A stretch of DNA of 64,000 nt from assembly GCA_002803225.1 (NCBI GenBank), contig NXFV01000809.1:16098-80097 (forward strand). Direction: 5' to 3'. The stretch is from Gamarada debralockiae (lineage: Eukaryota; Ascomycota; Leotiomycetes; Helotiales; Hyphodiscaceae). This document shows positions 13,069 through 24,679 of the stretch, piece after piece. The position numbers were made by a program, and so were the translations under genes. The notes under the pieces are model-generated. The model was not told the origin of the DNA, did not search any database, and was given only the letters and a program-made list of their open reading frames with translations. How positions within the stretch are numbered: the stretch's first letter is position 1; each line of letters starts with the position of its first letter.

Positions 13069-15196
13069 ATGTTCAGAAACGCTCTTCGACAGTCCAGCCG
13101 GACGGTGGGCGCAATCTCTGCCTCCGGTCGTGTTGCTGCGGTACGTACGCTAACGACGCATCAACAGCTACTCAACTCAGCTTCAATCGATCTCAATCAA
13201 CTAATTCATCATCTGGAAGCTCAATTGAGTCGTCCAGGCGATGCATGTTGATGGTTGAGAACTGTTTTGGAAGCTTCCACAGCTCCATTCACGTTTTTCG
13301 GGCTTCGGCTAACTGACGTTTTTTGAAGGGACGAACTGCCGCACCAGCAGCTTTCAATGCAGCATCAAAGCAAATTCGAGGCTACGCCGCTGATGCAAAG
13401 GCATCGCCCACCGAAGTTTCTTCCATTCTCGAACAAAGAATCCGAGGTGTTCAAGAAGAGTCCGGCCTTGCCGAGACTGGACGTGTTCTCTCCGTTGGGT
13501 ACGTTTCATCGACAACAATTGGGTGTCATCGAATACAATAATCATGTAATGGGGCTAGATGCAAGGAATTGAGTGCTGATTGGAGTCTACAATAGTGATG
13601 GTATCGCTCGTGTCCATGGCATGAACAATGTTCAGGCTGAAGAGCTTGTCGAGTAAGTTTTAACGACTAGTAGAGCGACAAACCAGCAACTGATGGAATC
13701 TTCTAGGTTCGCCTCCGGTGTCAAGGGAATGTGCATGAACTTGGAAGCTGGACAGGTCGGTGTCGTGCTTTTCGGTTCCGATCGTTTGGTGAAGGAAGGC
13801 GAGACTGTCAAGCGTACCGGAGAGATTGTGAGTGCCCCCCGAAGCACAAACAGCTGAACGAAGCTCATTGTATTACAGGTCGACGTTCCCGTCGGAATTG
13901 AGATGCTTGGTCGTGTCGTTGACGCTCTCGGAAACCCTATTGATGGCAAGGGACCCATCAAGACCACCGAGAAGCGCCGTGCCCAGTTGAAGGCTCCTGG
14001 TATTCTTCCTCGACGATCCGTCAACCAACCCGTACAGACCGGTCTTAAGTCAGTCGACGCAATGGTACCAATTGGACGTGGTCAGCGTGAATTGATCATT
14101 GGTGATCGTCAAACCGGAAAGACTGCCGTTGCCCTCGATGCCATGCTTAACCAAAAGCGATGGAACGACGGAAACGACGAGACCAAGAAGCTGTACTGTG
14201 TGTACGTCGCTGTTGGACAAAAGCGATCCACCGTTGCCCAGCTTGTCAAGACCCTTGAGGAGAACGACGCGATGAAGTACTCCATCATCGTTGCTGCCAC
14301 TGCTTCCGAAGCCGCCCCTCTCCAATATATTGCTCCTTTCACTGGATGCTCTATGGGTGAGTGGTTCCGTGACAACGGCAAGCACGCAGTCATCATCTTC
14401 GACGATCTCTCCAAGCAAGCCGTTGCCTACCGTCAAATGTCCCTCCTTCTCCGTCGCCCACCCGGACGCGAGGCTTACCCCGGTGACGTTTTCTACCTCC
14501 ACTCTCGTCTCCTCGAGCGTGCCGCCAAGATGAGCGACAAGCACGGTGGTGGATCCCTCACTGCTCTGCCCATCATTGAGACCCAGGGTGGCGATGTGTC
14601 CGCTTATATCCCAACCAACGTTATTTCAATTACTGATGGACAAATCTTCTTGGAGGCCGAGCTCTTCTACAAGGGTGTCCGACCTGCCATTAACGTCGGT
14701 CTTTCCGTGTCTCGTGTCGGTTCCGCTGCCCAGCTTAAGGCTATGAAGCAAGTCGCTGGTTCCCTAAAGCTTTTCTTGGCCCAATACCGTGAAGTCGCTG
14801 CTTTCGCACAATTCGGTTCCGATTTGGATGCTGCTACCAAACAAACTCTCAACCGTGGCGAACGTGTAAGTTTTTGATCTCAAGAATCCAATCCCCATTT
14901 CGCAGATTGAAGCTAATAATCTCTTTCTACAGTTGACCGAACTCCTCAAGCAAAAGCAATACTCACCCATGGCCGTCAACGAGATGGTTCCCCTCATCTA
15001 CGCCGGTGTCAATGGACACCTCGACACCATCCCCGTCAGCAAGATCCTGCAATGGGAGGCCGATTTCATCTCACACTTGAAGACAAACGAGACGGATCTG
15101 CTGGCTACGATCGACAAGGAGGGTGCGTTGAGCAAGGACCTCGAGGCGAGATTGAAGGATGTCGTCACCTCTTTCACCAAGAGCTTCAACTCTTAA
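13069..15196 (+). CDS. atp1: Mitochondrial ATP synthase F1 subunit alpha
   Basis: Six exons: 13069-13140, 13329-13498, 13596-13652, 13707-13827, 13879-14865 and 14933-15196, giving 556 residues, the normal length for fungal subunit alpha. Alpha subunits form the F1 hexamer with beta subunits in the mitochondrial matrix and bind non-catalytic nucleotide. The Walker A motif GDRQTGKT begins near residue 215. The alpha-subunit signature [17 protein letters not shown] is present, and the C-terminus ends in a typical helical domain. The first 40 residues ([12 protein letters not shown] onward) form a classical mitochondrial presequence split by intron 1. Codon use is visibly cleaner than in the neighbours, with many C-ending codons in exon 5, consistent with high expression. 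There are no frameshifts. Confidence 0.98.
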
Positions 15197-16376
15197 AAGC
15201 AATATGTCAACAAATGCTGCTCCGTCTTCATACCTTTCCTTTGTTTCTAGCATCTTCGCGCCTGTGGAGGGAAATGGGGAATGGAAGGGTTGTATTGAAT
15301 CTGGTGGATAGTTGGCTGGCTGAGTGGAAGTGCGTGGAAGGTTGATAGATAGTGAAGCTGTAAAATAGATGGTCGTCGATTCTTCGTGCCTTTGAATGTG
15401 CTTTTCTTTTGCTTTGCGTTCCGTTTACTTCCGCCGGGAATGATTTATCTTGTGATTTAGATTTGCGCCTGCCTGCCATCTTCGAACCTGCGTTTTTATC
15501 AATTCTGCGAGAGATGATTGAAACAGCTTAGAGATGCACAATCAAGTAGGTTCCACAGAGGTAAGTCACACAGTAGAACACTAACAGAATATAAGTTACT
15601 AGAAAAATCCAGACTTGGGAAGGGAAACGGGTAAGGATGAAAGTGCTTCGAAAGGGAGAAGCAATCTCTTAGATGGACTTGGATTGAACAGACCCAAATG
15701 GGAACTGCAGGTGGAGATGAAGGGAGGGAGGGGAAGATGGCAATCATCTCAAAGGAAAGCTGTGTTTAGTGAGGACCTGATCTTTCTGTCATCAACACCA
15801 TTACATCATGAGCAAAGCAGCAGGGACGTCATTACAATGCTACTTATTTCCATCTAAAGTACAAGCACAGACATCCAATCCCCAGCCATAACCCTCCTCA
15901 AAAGAACGGACAGAAGAAAATACAAGAGGGACCTTGCAAGGCTTGCATAGTTGCATTTGACAGAATCATATGCGCAATCAATACCACAAAGCCACCATCC
16001 ATCCATTCCACTTCACCAGATCAAATGCTGGAAATCAAGGAGATAGAATCGCAGGTTGCAGTATGGGGTATCATCGGGACGTAAATTCGTCGGCAATATC
16101 GTATCATATTCGCAGCAGTATCGCGGTACAGCTTTGGAGAAGTATCGTAAGTGCGGCGCCATTATCGAGAAGTATGAGCAAGCGAAAGTAATACGACATA
16201 CGTTCAGTAGGTGTATTCTGACAGTATGTGACAGCTCTTCGTGAGGAAGGATTGGAGTGGAAATCGCAATAGTTTTGACGACATTTTCGGACGACGCAGA
16301 GGGGTCCCATATCGTTCAGATGCGTTGAACGATTATGCCCGCGTCGATCCATTTGCGGAATCCGGAGAGCAGAAGA
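15197..16376. other. Convergent 3' region
   Basis: About 1.2 kb between the stops of atp1 (plus) and the GAF gene (minus). It should carry both 3' UTRs. Small frames on both strands have no family signature. Confidence 0.5.
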
Positions 16377-19346
16377 CTAAAAAGGGCGGAACCGGGAGAC
16401 GGCATGAAATGGGCGATCCAAACCGGCATCAAGAGAGTACTGCTTTCCAGCCTTGGAAACTTTGCTAGGTTTGCTAGATTTACTAGACTTGTTGGCGGGT
16501 TTTCGATGTGGGGATTGAGACCGGGTGGTGGAAATTCTGGATTCAGTAGAGTGCTTGCCTACTTCAACCGCTTCGTTGGCAGGATATCGTTCTCGGGGCG
16601 CGGGCTCGGTGTTGGCATGGGAGTATTTTCCGACCTCAACGGCTTCGCCGGCAGGGTATCGGTCTGGTGTCTGGTCAAGGAGGTGTTTTCCTACTTCAAC
16701 AGCATCGCCGGTAGGGTCTCGTTCTTGGGGTGCAGGTTTGCTGTTGACAGGAGAGTATTTTCGTACTTCAACGGCTTCGTCGGCCGGGCATCGGTCCTGC
16801 ATTTCGTCAAGGAGGTGTTTTCGCACTTCAACAGCATCATTGGTGAGGTATCGGTTTGGGGATGTAGGCTTAGTGGTGGATCTTCTTGGAGGTCTGCGAC
16901 TATGCGACTGCTTTAAGAGGATATCCTTGAGGGTTGTGGCAGTATCTACGAGTCGCTGTATATCCTCAGCTGGCGTATGAACCTTATCACCGACTTCAAC
17001 AAGCTTGGTTCGTCTGAATGCACCGAAGACAAGACCGCTAGAGCGCTTTCTGTGTGGGGCACTCTCAGTCTGGAGTGGAATGAGGACACCGGCTTGGTAT
17101 TCCCCATTTTCGTAAGTGGCGCTGTGGTTCTGCCACAGTTGGTAGCCTCTAGAACGTAGAGCACGAATGTGCATGTCGATGGAGAGTTCCATTGGTTGAT
17201 CAAGGCCGTATGCGACTAGTATTCTCTTTTGGAGACCACCAGGTGCGAAAAGATCCTTTTCAGTCATGAATGGTCTTGACGGCTTGATCTCGACAACGTA
17301 GAGGAGGTCATAACCGAGACTCTGCGCCGAGAATGAGCAAGAAAAAGCGGCTTCAGCCATAGGATCGGTGGATTCGTGAGACTCGCTAGTCATCATTGTA
17401 GATATGGAGGACATGGTCAACCTTGACGACGACGACGGTGGCCCCAGGCTTTGACTTACTCTCGTCTTCGGTTTGTTGGATTCTTCCTTGGGTGTTGAAA
17501 GATCGATTAGCGGGCTCTCCTGTTCGGCGCAGTCATTGTCGGAAAGGGACATAAAGTTCTCCACTGTTAAATCCATACTGGTATGTAGCAATTCATCTTG
17601 GCTAGGAAGCACAGGAGTGTTTGGAGGTTGAGGATTCAACGATGTCAGATCTGAGGCTGAGAAAGGACGAGGAGTAGGAACCTGGAAACCTTCTGAGTCT
17701 GGAGTAATCATATCTCCGTTTGATAAGACGTGGTTCAAGTCTGAATTGATAGATAATTGCTTGTGATTCTTGCCGAAACCTCTGGGGGTGCCCGGGAATT
17801 TGTCATTTTCAGATCCTTCGGAGGAGGAGGGTGGAGTTTGCTCGGAGAGGATATCCGGACTGCGGTTCAAAAAAACTCGGGGAGTGCCAGTTGGAGGGGT
17901 CTTCACTTTATGGTATCGCAATCCAGGTGGAACCAGAGTATGGTCTATCTGGATGGCAGGGGGTGACTTAATCTTTGATGGTCGGTAGCTCACGTTGATG
18001 GTTGACTCGCGCTCCAGGAGTGGAGTTGTACACGGCGAACGCAACTCAGAATCTGAGAGCCACATGGCTTGATGAGTAAGGTCTCTGAGTGCCATGGCGC
18101 TATATCCTGCAAGTTCTCGGCGTTGATCAGCACTGAAGGTGACTCGAGGCTCTTTGCCAAATATAGCGAAAACGCCGACTGGCTGGCCACCTGATGATAA
18201 CATCGGGGCACCAGCGAAGAATCGGATCTTGGGAGCGCTGCAGACGAGAGGGTTACTTTCAAATCGCCAGTCCTAAGTCTAATGAGCATGTTAAAACTGT
18301 GAAAGAAGGGGGTTTACAGGCCTTTTTGGTGTCTAAAATCACGAGTACATCATCCGAAAGAAGAGCATGGGCTCCAATGCTGACGGAACGGGAAATTCGT
18401 GAGGCGTTGTACCCACTTTCGGCCTTGAAAATCTCATACTTACCATCGAAGAAGCTGATAGATGCAAAGTAGCTATCAAACTCCTTCAACGCAGCACAGA
18501 TGAGTGCGCTTGCCTTTCCCTGAGACCAGTTAGGCCATACAATATCGTACGAATGACTCGCCGATATTCTTGCTTCCTCATGAGGAGGGAAGACAGCAGG
18601 AAGATATTGAAAATTCGAGCTGCGAGGCGGTGGCTCAGGAGGGTCATTGAGATTGAATTGGCCCTAATCATGTCAGTTCTAATTGTGAAACAGATGATCG
18701 GGAGAAGGAGCAAGGTGACTTCAAGATCATAGATCGGGCCTTTGGTATTGTAAAAGATTGTTCTTGCCTTTGAATAACATTGAACGTAGTATCTCCAATG
18801 ATGCACAGCTTGAGAATCTTCCGCAGCGGTTACGGCAACATACTCAAGGTGTTGAGAGATTTGGATCTCCATGCCCATGTTCTCCTGGTATCCAGTTATT
18901 GGTAGGTCTGTAACACTCTCCATTGCTGATAGATCGGCAACACTATCCTCCGTTTCATCTGCGGCAAGTGCGCTGTTAAGTTTACGATTAGCTTCCTCCC
19001 TATGCATTGCAATTGCAAACGCTGAGCTGCCGGTGCTGAGTGTGTTGAAAGATCTTGCTTTGAATTTCGTTTTGAGCATAGGTTCACTTCGTGCCTGAAG
19101 TTTGTACTCAAGTGGTCTGATAAAAGGACACGCCGTAATCAGACCAGGGTGAAACTCGTCAGGTTGCTTGTATTCGTCGATGGGGGTTTCTTCAAAGGCG
19201 TTTTCTTTCGCTGTAGTAGATTTGTTGCCAAAGAATTTGCTCATCAACTTGTTGCCTCCTTGCTTTATGGCTGTTCCCGAAATCGAAGATGATTTGGAGG
19301 AGACGCTAGGGCGTTCACTCGATTCGTTCACGGTTATCGGCGCCAT
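16377..19346 (-). CDS. GAF-domain protein with repetitive C-terminus
   Basis: Three coding exons: 19346-18768, 18663-18322 and 18272-16377, giving 938 residues. The order is a Ser/Thr-rich N-terminus, a GAF-like sensory domain at about residues 225-400, then a long disordered tail. The GAF core shows SYFASISFFDGKYEIFKAE, RSVSIGAHALLSDDVLVILD, DWRFESNPLV and RFFAGAPML, the pattern of fungal GAF proteins. GAF domains bind small ligands or serve as regulatory modules; the ligand here is unknown. No histidine-kinase domain follows, unlike hybrid sensor kinases. Both introns seem to use GC donors: 18767-18664 (AAG|GCAAGA) and 18321-18273 (AAG|GCCTGT); joining at these sites is the only way I found to keep the conserved frame. 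A further intron with donor GTGAGTATT and branch CTAAC lies just upstream, so the 5' end may be longer. Confidence 0.8.
16550..16855 (-). repeat. Coding tandem repeat in the GAF protein tail
   Basis: Five degenerate copies of a unit with core AVEVGKH or AVEVRKY. Short units (core followed by HLLD) alternate with longer ones (core followed by KYS, N and PAP), so the true period is a dimer of about 44 residues repeated about two and a half times, at residues 780-882 of the host protein. In DNA this appears as five spaced copies of a block around acttcaac-gcttcg or acttcaac-gcatcg. Confidence 0.85.
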
Positions 19347-19377
19347 CACTTCGAACAAGTCACCGAAGTCTCGGTTG

Positions 19378-19465
19378 CTTGTAGTTCACTTTAGGAAGTT
19401 AGGATCGGTAGCCCACGGAGGAGATAGATGCGCACCAAGCAGCCCTAAATAGCCGGAATACTCAC
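19378..19465 (-). other. Probable 5' UTR intron of the GAF gene
   Basis: An 88-bp GT-AG interval with donor GAA|GTGAGTATT, a CTAAC branch site about 20 bases before the acceptor, and acceptor CTACAAG. It lies just upstream of the chosen ATG. The frame is also open upstream of that ATG as far as the acceptor, so a coding first exon remains possible. Confidence 0.45.
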
Positions 19466-22400
19466 TTCAAATAAATGATTGCGCCCAGAGGTGGGTTCGG
19501 TGCTAACACAGATCAAATTTCGAGGCCGGAAACCCGGAGAGCCTGCCTGGGAGTCTCAGAATTTTATCATAAGAGTTCTTAATGACAGCAATTGCTCATA
19601 TATGGTAAATCCTAGCTGTGTATTTGCAGCTTGCTTGGCCTGGAGCAAGTGCACGCTCTGGATATTGTCTTGACATGACCCTGCAGCTAGAGAACAGGAA
19701 AATGGGGACTCTCTGACTCTGATAGGAGTTTGAAGGAGAGAAACAAGTAGGAAGGCAATGAAGTCAGATAACTTACAGATTTAACTTTGCTTGCCTCAAG
19801 GGACGTCTTTGCACGAGCTTGTGCCTTTGGTGGAGTGGTTGGCTTATACCCAGAGGCTTTTTCAAGAAGTAAAGTCTGGGCCTCCCAAGGGCGCTATGAG
19901 TAGGAACTCCGCTTGTGTGCTTGATGTTCATCAGCGAGGAAACTGGTGGATTATAAAGATACTTACTGCAATAGCAGTTCTCCAAGAACGCACGTGATGT
20001 TCCAGGGAATGAGTGGTGTCAAGAGTCCCAGCTCCGAAAATGTTTGTATTACACGTCTTTCAGAGGCCAACGACTTTCACAAATACATAAACACGTGTCT
20101 AGGGAAGGAACGAGGTCGAATTGGGCGTATTCGGATACAAATAAACAAGTCTGTGACGCCCTAGGAGATATAGTTGACCTTTGATAACGTGTCAGTGAAT
20201 GTCATACATGATGTGAGGCATAGTTGCAATGAAAGCTTTAATGGCAGGCTCTGGTGTCAATATTGATGGGGAGCGCAGAGATTGAGATTAAGACTTACTT
20301 CTGAAGGTAGTCTTGCGAGGAATGTGTTCTAGAGGAACGAATGAGACGTCGCTGTCGAACACACGAACAGAGCCTACTGGGGAACGAGAGGGTAATTATG
20401 ATCGAAATTACCGGTAGTGATCACAAGGCAAAGAATCGAATGACGTTCGGATCCTTCGGTTGCAAGCAGAACGAGTGAATGCGTGACTTCGTATAAAGGA
20501 CTGTGATGGTAGATTAGTTCGTGCATTTGAAACAATTTGGAGGAAGCTCTTTACCTTAATACATGAAGAGAATCGAATTTTTGGTTTAGATTTGAAATTT
20601 TTGAAATTTTGTATCACTTACGCGTCGACAACTCTGCGACGACCTCATGCTTCCACAACAGATGCGTGTCAGTGCAAGGGAGCAGGAGATGGGCATAGAG
20701 GAATGACTGATTCGATCAAAACGAATGAAATTTTTGTGTCACAGCCTCGACTCTTGTATGATGTGCATCAGATGTGCATCAGGTGTAGTGCCGTGTTCTG
20801 GGGAGCATCCAGCCGAGGGCCTTGCAGATGTGGTGTAAGGCCGAGGCAGGTGCTCACGAGTCGAGTGTATCCACGAATGCATACGCGAACAGCTCGTCAC
20901 GTATGGGGGTATTGCGACTAGGGAATTTGACTGAGACTGAGATGGCCAAGTTGTGCCGCCTTGTGAAGGTGTTGATGGTGGTGTCGTGCAGGCCGAGTCT
21001 TCTTTATGATATCCTGGCTTTTGCTGTGGCCTTTCATGGCTCATCCGGAGACTCCACAAAAAACCACCCATGAATCAATTGATCGGCACAAGGATTTTCA
21101 AGTACCCTCGAGTGGCAGTCAGAAAACGGCTTGAAGGCTGCCAAAAAGGGTTGTGGAAAAGATTGCGGCGTTGAAACGATATCTAGACTCCAAGTCGCTC
21201 CTTCCAGCACCGGATCTCCCAGATCCGGACAAGCATCACGGATATCTAGGCTCAACTTACCATTACTTGATGAAATGATAGACAGCTTTCCTTTTTACTC
21301 ATGGCATTCACGAATCCTCGATGAGAGGTTTTCTGCCTCGGTTGAAGCGCTTCCAAAAGAAAATTCTCCTCCTTGCTTACTGGATCTCCAAAAGAAGGTT
21401 GCACACAAAATTTCCCGGGAAGAGATGATGCTTCACCCAATCCCATCAACACTCTTCCATACGACATGGACCATCCTCGGTCCCTGGAACTAGCAATTGT
21501 GCCCTCCATTTCGACGGCGATAGGATTGTAGACTCGGAAGAGGTTTATCGGTTGAGTGAGGTGTGATGTTCTGTTGCCGGGGCGTTGACCCAATCCAACG
21601 ACAGAGACAGGATTAGCTAGATCACCACAAGGATTAGGGAGCTACTAGCCATTCTGTCCAATAATGAGGTGCAGCAGCAAGGATAAGAGACCACTTCCGA
21701 TTTGGACGCAACCACTACATAGCGCACTGTCATCGACATTTTGTGAAACAGAGCACCGCGTCAGGTCCTTTCTCCATCAACGACGAGATGCTGTACAATC
21801 TTCTTGGGATAGTTCTGCAAGATGAGCGGTTGGCGCTGTGAAAGGCTAATACTTTTTTTCTGCCCTTAAATGTGCACATTGTCTTACGTTTCGACTCGGG
21901 CGTCACAGCTTCAGATGGTTGACATCTCTCATATTCTATCTATCATTAGGCAACGCCAAGCTTCGATATCTTGTTTCTCCATTTTTTATTTTTTATTTTT
22001 TAAGTTATATTGATCTCCAATTCGATACCAGTACTCTCATGACAGATGTCAAAAAAGGAGACGTGCGTTTAGCGTGCTGCCACTAGTTAGGATTTACTTT
22101 TTGCTGACTGCTGAGCTTTCCCCACATATGCAATCAAGACGAGCTGCATTCGCCATGGGAGTTTCTTATTCCACAAAAACTTGTCGAACCGATGCTTTGA
22201 TGCTCTTTACCCTCGTCCCAATAGTGGTACCCGAAACCTTGATGTCCTGATACTTACTCCTCTGTCGATCTGAATTCCAAATGAATGTATCAGCTGAACG
22301 TGGACCGTAAGTTGTGATCCACGGGCCAAGCCTTGATATGATCTGCCTTCTCGATTGATCCACAGTCACTGGATCAAACAGAGTTGTTGGACTCGACTTA

Positions 22401-23115
22401 TTGTGCCTTACCATTGTTGTACCTTTTGGCTCCTGCAACATCACTTCGACATGTCTGCTCTCAAAATGCAACTTTCAACCATTTGCTCGAATTTTTCCTC
22501 CCCAAAATCCCAGCAAATTCCACGATCGCTACACAAATCTGCAGCTGCATCCTTCCGGCCGTCGTGTAACCCACTGTGCATTCCCTCCTGACACCGCATC
22601 GTCGAGTCCCGAGTTCGCTGCCTGCAGCGACTTTCCAGGGGATAATCTTGCAGAGTCTTATAGTTTGATTTCCCCACCTGTTCGCATGATCAATTTGATG
22701 CAGATATTGATGTTAAGTCAGATGATAGAGCTAGAATGTGCTAGTATTAAAAAAAAAAATACGTGATGAGACCGAATCTTGATTTTCATGGGTATTGTTG
22801 ACCAGATGCTACGTGTTACTAGGTAATGTGTTTTCAGAAAGGTACAACAGGTTCGCTTCGCCACTCCAACTTGACTAGATATCTTGAACTTTCCAAGTAA
22901 CTCTTCTGATATCCAATGGCCGATGACCAAAGCTTGGTATATGGTGACTCTGAATAGGAAGTTCTCCAATGACAGTTTGGAGCCTTGACCAAGATTCTCG
23001 GGGTTAGATAGTCTTCTCAGATGACCTCACCACCATTCTGCTATCCAACCACTCTTCCCTTCTCGAATCCGGTACTGCGTAGCAGCTATAAGAGCGTATC
23101 CAAGTCCCACAGCTC
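19466..23115. other. Gene-poor stretch with unassigned coding-like segments
   Basis: No gene could be assembled. On the minus strand, segments at 20526-20412, 20376-20305, 20040-19982 and 19897-19795 read like short exons bounded by good splice signals (donors GTAAGTCTT, GTAAGTATC, GTAAGTTAT), but the chain needs one 35-bp intron and breaks frame elsewhere. A minus-strand frame at 21593-21252 (113 residues), continuing past a GTAAGTTGAG donor into 21255-21034, also looks partly coding. I recognise neither. The rest, 21.6-23.1 kb, holds nothing clear. Confidence 0.4.
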
Positions 23116-24297
23116 TCAATCGCCCGTAACTTCCCCAGTCCCCATATCCGCAAACCCAGCATTCGAGCCATCCCTATCAAGCAAATATCCAAACCTCTCC
23201 CTCTCCCTCTTCACCAACTCCGGAATATCCGAATTCTCCTCAACCCTCTCATAGACCTCCCCTTCCCTATCCCACAAATCCTTCCCCTTCCTAACCCTGT
23301 CCACAATCCTCACCCTATCCCTAAACACCTCCTGATTCAGCCCCGTATGCGAAAAGCTCGCCATCTTATTCAACATATCTTCAACCGTCTTAAAGCAAGA
23401 ACTGCAATGCCACCCCGCATTCCACAAATCCGCTTTATCCCACCACGCAACAATACTATTCCCTCCTTCCCCATTCCGTAGATCCGCAGGCAATATCGTA
23501 CGTCCAGGTCCTTGATACGTCGTAGCTTGGGGATGCGCCCACTGCTCCCCTCTATGCATCCACTGAAACCCATAATAGTAAAACTGACTCCTCAGCGTAA
23601 CTCTCCTCGGAACATCACAGTTCCTGAGCACCAGCAGAGCTGCGGGTCTAATAATCTCATCCACATCAGCAACAATAACAATATCCCCCCTTCTAGCCCT
23701 CTTGTCGCCCTCCAACCCCCCCATCGCCTGCAACAGCATAGCATTCCGCTGAAAATCCTCCAAATCCCACGTCCGCTTCGCTCCCACCGGCGGGTTCTCC
23801 AGAACATGATAAATGATCTTCTTATGCCACTTCTCAAACCGTTCCCAATTCTCCTTAACCACCAAGCTCTTCTCCATCCCCGTAAATGTCACCTTACTTT
23901 CCACTATAACGAAGTAATCCACATGTTCTGCCATTGTGTCGAACCTTATTTCAAGCCAGTCTATCTCATTGTTAACCATAATGAGGTCGTAGATCTTCCT
24001 TCGCGCATCTCGACCGGGGAAAATGGGCCAGCGATGTGCAGAGCAGAGAGCTTTGGTGGCAGGGAGGGGGAGGAAGGAGTTCGTGTCTACGTTAACGGGT
24101 GGATGAGCGGTCTCGAATTCGATGTCGTGGGATGTAATCTCGTGTGTACGATCTAGGAAGGGATGTTTCCGTAGGGCATAAACGCTGAAGACCCATGCTA
24201 CGCCTATGAAGAAGAGGATTCGGCGCCAGCGATGGCGCGCGGTGAGGAGGAGCATCTGCAGACGCCGCTGCGAGCGGTGGGGGAATTGGAGGAGCAT
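23116..24297 (-). CDS. Family GT17 beta-1,4-mannosyl-glycoprotein N-acetylglucosaminyltransferase-like protein
   Basis: A single-exon gene of 393 residues. GT17 enzymes (animal MGAT3) add a bisecting GlcNAc to the core mannose of N-glycans in the Golgi; fungal members are common but their acceptor is not established. A type II membrane topology is visible: a basic N-terminus, one membrane span at about residues 27-41 (ILFFIGVAWVFSVYAL) and a lumenal catalytic domain. Family features include the start of the domain (RKIYDLIMVNNEIDWLEIR), VDYFVIVESKVTFTG, the acidic motif ADVDEI at about 210-215 and WHCSSCFKTVEDMLNKMASF near the C-terminus. The ATG at 24297 was chosen over a GTG four codons earlier. 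It is divergent from the PQ-loop gene, 382 bp away. Confidence 0.88.
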   Translation of the reverse strand: MLLQFPHRSQRRLQMLLLTARHRWRRILFFIGVAWVFSVYALRKHPFLDRTHEITSHDIEFETAHPPVNVDTNSFLPLPATKALCSAHRWPIFPGRDARRKIYDLIMVNNEIDWLEIRFDTMAEHVDYFVIVESKVTFTGMEKSLVVKENWERFEKWHKKIIYHVLENPPVGAKRTWDLEDFQRNAMLLQAMGGLEGDKRARRGDIVIVADVDEIIRPAALLVLRNCDVPRRVTLRSQFYYYGFQWMHRGEQWAHPQATTYQGPGRTILPADLRNGEGGNSIVAWWDKADLWNAGWHCSSCFKTVEDMLNKMASFSHTGLNQEVFRDRVRIVDRVRKGKDLWDREGEVYERVEENSDIPELVKRERERFGYLLDRDGSNAGFADMGTGEVTGD

Positions 24298-24679
24298 GGT
24301 GAGTGTCACCGTCGTAGGGTGGTCATATTCGAGGGTTGAGGGAGGCTGCAGATAACAGTTATCGTGAAGCAGACGGTGCCTCTGCGTCGTCGGATGGTGA
24401 ACCTTCTTTCGATGCCGTCAGGGGTCGGGTCTTGCTGCTTTGGGTGTAGCTTTGTGTGGGGAAGTCGAATACGAGGCTGCAAATTAAGCGTCTTCAGGGT
24501 CCTTTCAGGGGCAGACTTTTAAGTTAGGCTTCCACTTTTGACATCTGAACAAAACATCAACATCTCCGGATCGCAGAGCAAGTGCTTCACACAATGAGAT
24601 CTTTCGTCACTATTAATGCTGTGATGTTTTGATTACATCTTAATACTGCGTAATCGCTTATTCGCTCCAAGCTATCGAA
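24298..24679. promoter_or_regulatory. Shared divergent promoter region
   Basis: A 382-bp interval between the starts of the GT17 gene (minus) and the PQ-loop gene (plus). Both promoters must lie here unless they extend into the genes. No specific element could be assigned with confidence. Confidence 0.5.

Noticed and set aside
14050..14544. A 164-residue minus-strand open frame
   Set aside because: Antisense shadow of the highly conserved atp1 exon 5.
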